Shown: positions 55,451 through 64,000 of the stretch, piece after piece
Numbering within the stretch: the first letter of the stretch is position 1
How the letters are laid out: every line of letters begins with the position of its first letter
Source: Trichosanthes cucumerina
Lineage: Eukaryota; Streptophyta; Magnoliopsida; Cucurbitales; Cucurbitaceae
Direction: 5' to 3'
Assembly (NCBI GenBank): GCA_036507285.1
Contig: CM071845.1
Location: 62,556,729-62,620,728 of the forward strand
DNA: 64,000 bases
Translations under genes and position numbers: made by a program
Notes under the pieces: model-generated
What the model saw: only the letters and a program-made list of their open reading frames with translations
Databases searched by the model: none
Told to the model about the DNA's origin: nothing

Positions 55451-56330
55451 ATGTCTAGCGCAATAATAGCTTTACTCGCTTCGGATAAGTTAGTGGGAGA
55501 TAATTACCAAAGTTTGAAAAACAACATTAATACAATTTTGGTACAAGACGACATAAAGTTCGTGCTATCTGAGGAGTGTCCTCAGATGCCGGGCTCCACC
55601 GCGTCGCTGAAGTGTTAAGTGACACGTCACGATCACCGGATCGGGGCCAATGAAAAGGCCAAGGTCTACATAATTGCCGCATGTCCGATGTCTTGGCAAA
55701 GAAGCATGAGTGAAAGGTTTCGCTAAGGAGATCATGGAGTCCTTGCGAGAAATGTTTGGGCAAAGAAATTTTTCAGTCCGGCATGACTCGCTCAAATACG
55801 TTTTCAACGCACGGATGAAAGAGGGGTCGTATGTCCGTGAACATGTTCTAGACATGATGACCCACTTCCATCTGGCCGAGATGAACGGGGCTTCGATCGA
55901 CGAGTCGAGCCAGGTCAATTTTATTTTGGAGACTCTTCCGAAGAGTTTCCTTCATTTTAAATAGCAATGTTTGTTATGAACAAAATTAGCTACACTCGAC
56001 TACCCTCCTCAATGAGCTACAGAATTTCCAATCCTTGAACAGGTCACGGACTGCGAGGCAAATGTTGCCTACTGTGTCTTATCACGGGGTTTTGACCTCC
56101 GGGGCGAAACTCTGTTGCTCCTTCACGCCCAAAAAGAGAAGAAGAGGATGAAGAGGGTAAAACCGACCGTCTTTGCCGCCCCCCACAAGGGCAAGAAGGT
56201 CAAGGAGGTTGCAGAGAGAAGGAAAGTGTTTCCACCGCAAATGATGGGGCGTCCACCGAAAGAGAAACTGTCCCAAATTCTGGCCGAGAGGAAGAATCAA
56301 GGTAAATGTGATTTACTTGTGACTGAAACA
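55451..56330 (+). pseudogene. A2 gag, multiply frameshifted
   Basis: The ATG at 55451 opens MSSAIIALLASDKLVGDNYQ. The frame ends at TAA 55616-55618 after a shift where A1 has SRSVRDAYD. Later pieces (AKEIMESLREMFGQRNFSVR, HVLDMMTHFHLAEMNGASID, VNFILETLPKSFLHF) are in other frames. The zinc-knuckle region reads VFPPQMMGRPPKEKL and has lost its Cys/His pattern. Confidence 0.87.
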
Positions 56331-56740
56331 TGTTTAGTGGAGAGTAGTGACTCAGCCTGGATATTGGATTTGGGCGCCACTAACCACGTTTGTTCTTCTT
56401 TTCAGGGGATTGATTCCTGGCAGCCGCTGCGAGAGGGTGAGGTGACTCTACGAGTTGGATCCGGGGAGCTTGTCTCTGCTGCAACGATCGACACGGTGAA
56501 GCTGCATTTTGGCGGGAAGTACTTATTGTTGGACAATCTGTACATAGTTCCAGGGTTTACTAGAAACCTTGTTTCAATTTCCTGCTTAATAGAACATTGT
56601 ATTTCCGTTTCTTTTGAATTGAATAAAGCGTTTATTTCTTTCAAAGGGAAAGTTATTTGTTCAGCTTCACTTGAAAATAATTTGTATGTTTTGAAACCTA
56701 ATTCGATCAAAAGTGTTTTGAATACTGAATTGTTTAAAAC
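56331..56740 (+). pseudogene. A2 protease with mutated active site
   Basis: Within a long open frame, SAWILDLGATNHVCSS shows the active-site Ser replaced by Leu (DSGA to DLGA). The rest (LREGEVTLRVGSGELVSAAT, LLLDNLYIVPGFTRNLVSIS) is well kept. Confidence 0.88.
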
Positions 56741-57660
56741 TGCAGAAACACGAACTAAGAAAGCAAAAGTTTCTCCAAAAGAAAATGTCCAACTTTGGCA
56801 TCTTCGGTTAGGCCACATTAATCTCAATAGGATTGAGAAACTAGTGAAGAGTGGACTTCTAAACGAGTTGGAAGAAAACTCTTTGCCGGTGTGTGAGTCA
56901 TACCTTGAGGGCAAAATGACCAAACGTCCTTTTAGTGGAAAAGGATATAGAGCCAAAGAGCCTCTTGAGTTAGTACATTCTGATCTCTGTGGTCCGATGA
57001 ATGTTAAAGCTCGGGGCGGTTATGAGTATTTCGTGTCTTTCATAGACGATTACTCCAGATATGGGTATATTTACCTAATGCACAAGAAGTCTGAAACTCT
57101 TGAAAAGTTCAAGGAGTACAAGACTGAGGTTGAGAACCTCTTAGGTAAATCGCTTAAAACACTTCGATTGGATCGAGGTGGAGAGTACATGGACACTGAA
57201 TTCCAGGACTATATGATAGAACATGGAATTACGTCCCAACTCTCAGCGCCTGGTATGCCACAGCAGAATGGTGTATCGGAAAGGAGAAACAGAACCTTGT
57301 TGGACATGGTTCGGTCGATGATGAGCTATGCTCATCTCCCAGATTCTTTTTGGGGGTACGCAGTGGAGACTGCGGTTTAAATTTTGAACAACGTTCCGTC
57401 GAAGAGTGTTTGTGAAACACCTTTCGAGCTCTGGAGTTGACGTAAAGGCGCTTTACATCACTTGAGATTTGGGGATGCCCGACCCATGTGTTGGTGTCAA
57501 ACCCAAAAAGTTGGAACCCCGTTCGAAATTGTGCCTATTCGTAGGTTACTCTAAAGAGATTAGGGGTGGTCTATTTTACGATCCTAGGGAAAATAGGGTG
57601 CTTGTGTCGACAAACGCCACTATCCTAGAGGAAGACCACGTCAGGGATCATTTACCAAGG
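56741..57660 (+). pseudogene. A2 integrase, truncated
   Basis: The zinc finger (LWHLRLGHINLNRIEKLVKS, then CESYLEGK, where the second Cys is Tyr) and the core (FVSFIDDYSRYGYIYLMHK, LRLDRGGEYMDTEFQDYM, QQNGVSERRNRTLLDMV) form an intact D-D-E triad. TAA at 57378-57380 stops the frame. KLCLFVGYSKEIRGGLFYD follows in another frame. It breaks at 57660. Confidence 0.87.
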
Positions 57661-58528
57661 ACAAAACATGCTTCAATACATTGTAATAAAATCATAACAA
57701 GCAAATCAAATCCTAACTACAATGTTTAGCTACTCTAAATCACATGAAAATCAAACTAAACAAGTAGAAAACGTCTTAGAACGCTATTACAAATTGAAAG
57801 AAAAGGAAATTAAACTTAGGTGTCGATGCCGGTCCTTCGTCTCCGAGCTCCCGTCTTCGATCTCGAACCTCCACGAATGCTTTGGCCCTCAAAAACGCTC
57901 TTTTCTCTCTTCTTACAAAGTGTATTTCGAAATTAGGGTAAAACTCTACCAAATTCGGCTCCCCTGTAATGAAATCATAATGATATATTTATAGAAGGAA
58001 TAGGTGCAGCGTTGCAACGCTGTACCCTAGGCGGCTGGCAGATATGGAAATAATCAATGGCGCTGTTAACGCCGAGGACAAAGCGTTAACGCCGCTTACC
58101 CTAAGCGCGCCTCCCTTATCGATCTGGCGTTGCGACGCTGCAAGGCAGCGTTGCAACGCCCTTTGTGCGGCTTCTCACGCGTGCATTTCTATCGAGATAG
58201 CGTTGCAATGCCCTAAGGCAGCGTTGCAACGCTATCGCCTGTAGTCTTCAATACAACTTTACAGCACGCTCGGCGTTGCAACGCTATGAACAGCGTTGCA
58301 ACGCCATCACTTCGGGTCATCATGCTTGGATTGATCCTTTCTCTTTCAATTGGTATTATTTTTAGCTCCAAATAGCCTTCTTTTGATCCCGAGTGATCCA
58401 ATTTGTCTCCAATAGCTCTGTTTACGCTCTTATCCTGAAATTGAATGAATTAAACATGTAAAAGCCCTGAAATCATCATAAAACTAACAATTATTAAGCC
58501 TAAGGATAGCACATTTTGTGTGCTATCA
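57661..58528 (-). repeat. truncated LTR (868 bp) of the Tat/Athila-like element
   Basis: It matches 61309-62185. On the minus strand it begins TGATAGCACACAAAATG and breaks off about 545 bp before the LTR end, at the junction with copia A2. Five perfect GCGTTGCAACGC sites lie at 58009, 58148, 58221, 58273 and 58293. Confidence 0.87.
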
Positions 58529-59856
58529 AACACCCTCAAACTTAAACTTTTACTAGTTCCGAGCAAAAATAGAATTAAACATCAGATTGTTCTTAAACAT
58601 ACATTTGATTCAAGCCTCAAAAATTTAAGAAAAAATCTGGTAATCACGAGAAACACTCAAACATAACACTTCAGCAAGCGATCTAAAATTTTTCCTAAGT
58701 GCTCCTACGTGTGTGTGTGATTAGCCTATGTTCCCTTCATTTTTACTATGCCCGGATCAACTTTATTAGGCTCTCCATTCAACTTCCCCCTACACTGGTC
58801 TTAATTACTAATCCTTGAGTCTCCCTACATTCAAGAATTAAATAACTCTACTTAATACGTAATCACTTTTTTTCCATTTTTTCTATTTTCTTCTTTTTTT
58901 TTTGTGCAAGGATACTATCTTTCACGCATCCACTGCAGGGACCCTTACCAAGAGCACTCGCTCAATGAGTGGCCTAACTGATCACAGTGAAGGTAGCTCT
59001 TTTTGCCCTCACGATTTTTTTCTTTAGCAAACAAAAAAAAAAAATAAACTATTTCACATAGTGTACAGATCATGCACTTCATATTGTTATTCACCATATC
59101 CTGCAGTTTAACTCTCAAATCAGTTCTCAGACCTATCGAGGTGACATCAAACTTCTAAACCTAATAACTTTGTTCTAAGCATTTCAAAACTACTGGAACA
59201 CAGGCTATGTGCATAATCGTGCAAGAAAAACTCAAGAAAAATTTTAAATTAACTCGAATTCATATCATGCTCTCAAGTTTCAGCAGAATCACAAGAATTT
59301 TTCAATTAAATCTCATCCTAGGCCATCCTAATCATACTTATGCAAAAGATCAATCAGCAATTCAAGCGCATACTCAGGACAGTCACAACAGTTAAACAAC
59401 ATCCCACCCCCAAACTTAAACCAAACATTGTCCCCAATGTTTGCAGAAAATAAACACAAATTAAGTATAAGGGTAAGAGTGAACAATACTGTCCTGAGTT
59501 ATGGAGATCTTTGTGAGTTCCTTGGATAGCCAAAGCATGTGTGTTGGAATTCCTCAGAACGGGAGCATGGATTTCAACGAAGACAGGCATCCTCACAACC
59601 TACAAAGCAAACAACACTAGTAAATAAACAACAACTAGTACATAAACTAAGGATTGAAAAACAACTAAAGCAAGAAAACAAAAATGTAAAGCTTGGGTTG
59701 CCTCCCAAGAAGCGCTTTCTTTAACGTCTTTAGCTAGACTATACTCCCTAAAGATTGGCGTCAAGGTACGTAGAACTGCTCATATTTCTTCGGGCCCTTC
59801 TTGCTTGAATCTATATAGCCTTCTAAGTCTAAAAGGCTATCTTGTTTCTCTTGGGC
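58529..59856 (-). other. 3' noncoding interior of the Tat/Athila-like element
   Basis: It contains purine tract AGTTTGAGGGTG next to the LTR (58529-58542) and a second, AAGTTTGGGGGTGGG, at 59404-59419. Near 59690-59715 is the common gypsy spacer motif CGCTTCTTGGGAGGCAACCC. The open frames here overlap these tracts and lack protein-family support. Confidence 0.6.
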
Positions 59857-60538
59857 ACCTAAAAGAAAATTATTTTTGGTATTTTGTGTGATGAAATGAA
59901 AGAACAAAAATCAAAACAAGACTCGTGAGTATATGACAAATGATTATCAAGATTAAAAGAAATTTCTGGAGATAAAAGTGGAAAGGGCTTTTCAGCCTTG
60001 AACTCCATCACCTGAATTTCCTCCATAGAAGTGATTGTATTACTATTGTCTACCTCACAAACCTGTTTCTGGTGTGTCTCAGTCTCCTTCAACCCATCCT
60101 CACTGTCGTACGAATAAGTCCTCCTTGGTGGCATCTCCTCAGTGGTAAGGATAAGAAATTGTTCCTGTAAGGCCTTAAGGGAAATTTCTAGTTGATTAAG
60201 TTAATGAACTCTTTCCTGTACTATTTCCCAAAGTCCTACCACTTGAGCTTCTAACCTATTCAACCGTTCTAATTCAGTATGAACCAAACTTTTAATTTTC
60301 AATTGTAAGTATATTCTATTAACTCGTCCACAAGAGAAGATTTTTTATTAGGTTGGTCAAGGTACGAAGAATTATGATTCCAAGTGCCTAAATATCTACC
60401 ATCATATGAATTGTCATAAATGTCAGATACAGAATGATAAAAATTAGACACATGGTATTCAGAAAAATCATGATGCACAAAACTAGAATCCTGAGAGGGA
60501 CAATAGAATGGTGGAAACTCAAAATTATGCAAAGTCAT
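59857..60538 (-). pseudogene. ORF of the non-autonomous element (unknown, coiled-coil middle)
   Basis: From the ATG at 60538 a frame reads MTLHNFEFPPFYCPSQDSSF, is rich in Tyr, Ser, His and Asp, and stops near 60299. One frame shift later the sequence stays coding-like, with a Leu-heptad stretch (VHTELERLNRLEAQVVGLWE, then LNQLEISLKALQEQF). A third part from 60134 (MPPRRTYSYDSEDGLKETET) runs to 59859. I do not recognise a domain. It may be a gag-like or accessory protein of non-autonomous Tat/Athila relatives. Confidence 0.5.
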
Positions 60539-60740
60539 ATTTGAAAAATCAGTAATTTAACAACAAGACTTCACACAATATCAACACAACAAAAACAGGG
60601 AACAAAGACTCAAAAACACACAAAACTAAAATAAAACAAATAAACAAACACACAAAAACAAATAAGGAAAGTCAAACAAACAACTTTAGTCTATAATTTC
60701 AAATTTTCTCCTAATATTAATTAATCTAAATAATCGCCAT

Positions 60741-60758
60741 TCCCCGGCAACGGCGCCA
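60741..60758 (-). other. tRNA-Asp-type primer-binding site
   Basis: The minus strand reads TGGCGCCGTTGCCGGGGA, complementary to the 3' end of plant tRNA-Asp. It lies six bases from the LTR end ...CGCAACA. This primer type is typical of Tat/Athila gypsy elements. Confidence 0.85.
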
Positions 60759-60764
60759 AAAACT

Positions 60765-62185
60765 TGTTGCGTAAAATTATATTGCAATACCGCAGTGTAC
60801 GGGTCAAGTTTTAGTATAGTGATTTATGAGTCCAAGTATCGTCCTCGGGAATGGGTTTCTAGATTAATTAATTACTAAGGTACTAATTCTCAATTTCAGT
60901 TAAAGAAACATAACATGGATAGTTGGTTGAAGTAAATACGAACAAACAAACAAACATGTGGAGACACGAATTGATAGAGTTATGGGAAGTGATTTTACAA
61001 ATTAAAGACCTAACTAACACATGCATTGAACCAATGAGATGAAATTATAAACAAGAAGTAAAATACTCAAGAAAATCTCTCGATTCTTAGTGAGCCTCAC
61101 ACATGCAATAAACTTCATAGTCTCCATATGAACCTACGACATGCATGGCATTAAACAACTTCTTTATGTGTTTCCCTAAGATTTCTAAGTCATTCTCATG
61201 CCAGAATTCTAAGGCTTTTGACAATTTTGCTCTAATTCAAGCTTTATCTCTCGAGTCCACTTAAATCAACAAATTAAGAAGTCAAGAACTAATTATCAAA
61301 AATAAGAACAAAACATGCTTCAATACATTGTAATAAAGTCATAACAAGCAAATCAAATCCTAACTACAATGTTTAGCTACTCTAAATCACATGAAAATCA
61401 AATTAAACAAGTAGAAAACATCTTAGAACGCTATTACAAATTAAAAGAAAAGGAAATTAAACTTAGGTGTTGATGCCGGTCCTTCGTCTCCGAGCTCCCG
61501 TCTTCAATCTGAATGCTTTGGTCACCAAAAACGCTTTTTTCTCTCTACTTACAAAGTGTATTTCGAAATTAGGGCAAAACTCTACCAAATTCGGCTCCCC
61601 TGTAATGAAATCATAATGATATATTTATAGAAGGAATAGGTGCAGCGTTGCAACGCTAGGGACAGCGTTGCAACGCTGTCCCCTAGGCGGCTGGCAGATA
61701 TGGAAATAATCGATGACCTTGCAACACTGAGGACAACGTTGCAACGCCGCTACCCTAAGCGCGCGCCCCTTATCGATCTGGCGTTGCGACGCTGCAAGGC
61801 AGCGTTGAAACGCCCTTTGTGCGGCTTCTCACGCGTGCGTTTCTATCGAGATAGCGTTGCAACGCCCTAAGGCGCGGCGTTAACGCGCTATCGCTCTGTA
61901 GTCTTCAATACAACTTTACAGCACGCTCGGCGTTGCAACGCTATGAACAGCGTTGCAACGCCATCCCTTCGGGTCATCATGCTTGGATTGATCCTTTCTC
62001 TTCCAATTGGTATTATTTTTAGCTCCAAATAGCCTTCTTTTGATCTCGAGTGATCCAATTTGTCTCCAATAGCTCTGTTTACGCTCTTATTCTGAAATTG
62101 AATGAATTAAACATGTAAAAGCCCTGAAATCATCATAAAACTTACAATTATTAAGCCTAAGGGTAGCACATTTTGTGTGCTATCA
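60765..62185 (-). repeat. full LTR (1421 bp) of the Tat/Athila-like element
   Basis: On the minus strand TGATAGCACACAAAATG to TTTTACGCAACA. It is the same family as the solo LTR at 20649-21914 but about 155 bp longer, mainly in the palindrome cluster at 61645-61961. That cluster has five perfect GCGTTGCAACGC sites (61645, 61665, 61854, 61930, 61950) and several one-base variants. Confidence 0.9.
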
Positions 62186-62268
62186 AACACCCCCAAACTT
62201 AAACTTTTGCTAGTTCCGAGCAAAAACAGAATTAAACATCAGATTGTTCTTAAACATACATTTGATTC

Positions 62269-62790
62269 ATGTGAATGAGATTCATAATAAACTATAGGTT
62301 AGCTTAATTGTTGAATTAGGGCTAATTGGAGAATTTAATTGAGAGCAATTAAATTGGATGTGATTAAATTTAATTAATCCACAATTAATGCAAATGAGAT
62401 TTGCAATATGAGATATGAGATATCTTATATTATGTGGTTATGCAAATGAGATTTGCATAACCTATGGTTGTGGTAATGTGGTAATAATGTGGAGATTTTA
62501 ACTCCATCATTCCACTATTTAAACCCTTTGCAAGAAGGGATTTGTGAACCATTCTCTCATTTTTTGATTTTCATCACATAAGTGAAGAAGAATTCTCTCT
62601 ATTCTCTCTCAATTCTCCTCCCTCTCCAAAACTCCAAAAGTTCCCACAAACTTTCCTTTTCCAAAAGAGAACAACCGATACTCCAAGTGGTGGTGTTCGA
62701 GTTCCGTTCGTGGGAAGAGTTCGTTGAGATCGAGAAGCACGAAGAGTTCGTGATTTGAGGAAGAAACTTTGAAGAAAGTCTTCAACAAGT
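62269..62790 (+). repeat. isolated family-A LTR fragment
   Basis: It matches the middle of the A LTRs (from 'tgtgaatgagattcataata' to 'gtcttcaacaagtaa'), corresponding to about 32420-32940 in A1. It includes a TATTTAAA box near 62515. Both ends are abrupt: on the left the Tat/Athila-like interior, on the right the dispersed repeat. Confidence 0.85.
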
Positions 62791-62794
62791 AATA

Positions 62795-63420
62795 TGCATA
62801 AAAAATGAATTTTATTGGAAAAGAAATATTGATATGAAACCCAATATCCATTACTTTTGCAAATATCCCTAACATACATTTGGCAAATGGTAATATATAT
62901 TGTAATTTTATAATTGATCACATAATTGAGTTTTAAAATTGTAGACAAATGTGTTTGTATTTGATTTGTTGTGAAAGAAAAGTAAGGAAAAAAAGTCACA
63001 AAAAAATCAGACCTTTCACTTTACATAAGATAAAAATGATTTTTAGGGGAGAAGAAAAATTGATATCAATCTCAATATCTAGTACTGTTCTAAATATCCC
63101 ATACATCTTGCAAATTGTAATATAGATTGTAAATTTATAATTGATCTCATAATGAAGTTTTGAAATTGTAGACAAATATGTTTGCAATTGATTTAGTGGA
63201 AACAAAAAAAGTTAAAAAAAAAAGTCACAAAAAATCAGACTTATTCACTTTACAAAAAACTGCACCATATACCCCTGACATAATAACTCAACTCTACAAA
63301 CCAAACACTGACTTCCTGACTCAACTCAACTCAACTCTGCAAACCAAATACTGATTTCCAGAACTCACTAACAAAACAACTCTGCACAACTCAAGCCAAC
63401 TTTGCGATCCAAACACCCTT
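62795..63420. repeat. second copy of the two-block dispersed element
   Basis: As at 16800-17526, two related blocks (62815-62975 and about 63020-63200) are followed by an AACTCAACTC-rich tail ending 'ccaaacaccc'. The match covers the whole arrangement, so this is a distinct repeat family with at least two copies 46 kb apart. Confidence 0.65.
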
Positions 63421-64000
63421 TAAATCGATTTGGTTTCTAAGTGTACTTCATCCTAACTCGATTTCGTTTGGCCAACCATTTTGTAGCTGCCTTCTCTTGA
63501 TTTTTGGGAAGAATAGGGAGAGCTAATTTCTTAAAAACTACATTAGCTTCAAGTTAGGGTTAGTAGCTAGCTAAGTGGAGAGACAAAGGATAATCACTCA
63601 CCTAATGCACGTATCTCGTGATCATTGAACTACATGTATACTCAAAATATAGTGTAATCAAATGCATGATTCGCCTCTAACTGAACCTTACTTAACATTA
63701 TTACTCTTAATCCTTTTTTTTTATAAGTTTTCTATTAATTCCTCTGTGTCAATATTGTTATCGCATTTATTTTTATTCCAGCATCTTTAAGTTTATGTTG
63801 TTCCATTCCCCTGATAATTTATGTGGTTACCATTTTAGTTTTCTGTGAGTTAATTTTGGGTAATTTAGGGGATTACTAATCTCTGTGGATACGATAATTT
63901 ACTTGCTGCTAGCTGCATTTATATGTGTATACTTGCATGTAAACAACACTCAAAGCTGAAATATACATATTACTGTAGCAACGAAGTGTCAAGTTTTTGG
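63421..64000. other. no gene or repeat recognised
   Basis: This AT-rich sequence shows no extended ORF, splice pattern, tRNA or LTR motif that I can support. Confidence 0.5.

Larger units (their letters stand above)
51587..57660 (+). mobile_element. copia A2: 5' part (LTR to integrase), 3' truncated
   Basis: LTR 51587-53390, primer site 53391-53404, leader to 55450, broken gag, protease, and integrase up to about 57660. There the sequence switches abruptly to a gypsy-type LTR fragment. RT, RNase H and 3' LTR are missing. Closely related to A1 throughout. Confidence 0.9.
57661..62268 (-). mobile_element. non-autonomous Tat/Athila-like gypsy element
   Basis: On the minus strand: a scrap of interior with purine tract (62268-62186), a full LTR (62185-60765), a tRNA-Asp-type primer site (60758-60741), an interior of about 2.2 kb with one decayed ORF region, a second purine tract (58542-58529), and a truncated LTR (58528-57661). 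No protease, RT, RNase H or integrase is present. The tRNA-Asp primer site and 'agtttgggggtggg' tract are hallmarks of Tat/Athila elements. Both outer ends are broken junctions. Confidence 0.82.

Noticed and set aside
58044..58401. ORFs in the palindrome cluster
   Set aside because: GCGTTGCAACGC repeats create open frames on both strands. The copies at 58.0 and 61.6 kb are not frame-conserved.
59207..59724. Small ORFs in the interior of the Tat/Athila-like element
   Set aside because: They overlap purine tracts and the spacer motif, and show no heptads or domains.
63421..64000. Possible host gene at the right edge
   Set aside because: No ORF, splice-site pairs with coding bias, or known motif could be supported.

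Overview
The window is nuclear DNA of a flowering plant. It holds GT-AG introns, a land-plant-specific kinesin, several Ty1/copia and Ty3/gypsy lineages, LINE remnants and MITE-like elements in AT-rich DNA. The gag and pol types resemble, from memory, copies common in cucurbit genomes, but the species cannot be fixed from sequence alone. The only host gene I can support is the 3' half of a kinesin of the NACK/KIN-7 type on the + strand, with five exons between 3030 and 13997. Its motor domain lies off the left edge. The fourth intron visible here (4693-13274, 8582 bp) has swollen with an antisense LINE, a copia gag fragment, a nearly complete copia element with 171-bp LTRs, and an antisense copia RT/RNase H remnant. 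The intron left of 3030 also holds an antisense copia LTR-gag-protease remnant. All visible splice sites and the reading frame are intact, so the gene looks functional.

From about 14.2 kb to the right end I see no host gene. 14.2-18.7 kb holds a long-TIR MITE, a 134-bp tandem array, decayed copia RNase H and RT, a gypsy remnant and a two-copy repeat. 18.7-22.2 kb is a second member of the 171-bp-LTR copia family, interrupted by a solo LTR of a Tat/Athila-like gypsy element with an ATTGT target duplication. 22.2-26.2 kb is a long-LTR copia (family C, minus strand), itself interrupted by a solo LTR of family B with an AATTC duplication.

26.2-41.8 kb is a minus-strand chromovirus-type gypsy element split by a whole 9.8-kb copia element (A1, 31287-41067) with a TCAAC duplication. 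41.8-44.0 kb is the 3' end of a minus-strand family-B copia, joined head-to-head with plus-strand copia A3 (44.0-51.4 kb). A3 is interrupted by a second gypsy fragment (45.7-48.6 kb). 51.6-57.7 kb is copia A2, truncated in its integrase region, followed by a minus-strand non-autonomous Tat/Athila-like element (57.7-62.3 kb), a stray family-A LTR piece and a second copy of the two-copy repeat.

Most elements are dead. I see in-frame stops, frameshifts, lost catalytic residues (RT YVDN, protease DLGA) and internal deletions, several at short repeats. The main interest is the readable insertion order, a 12-bp palindrome (GCGTTGCAACGC) clustered in unrelated retroelements, a module conserved across three LTR families, and a pol-less LTR element with its own ORF. 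I found no convincing new biological system beyond these.
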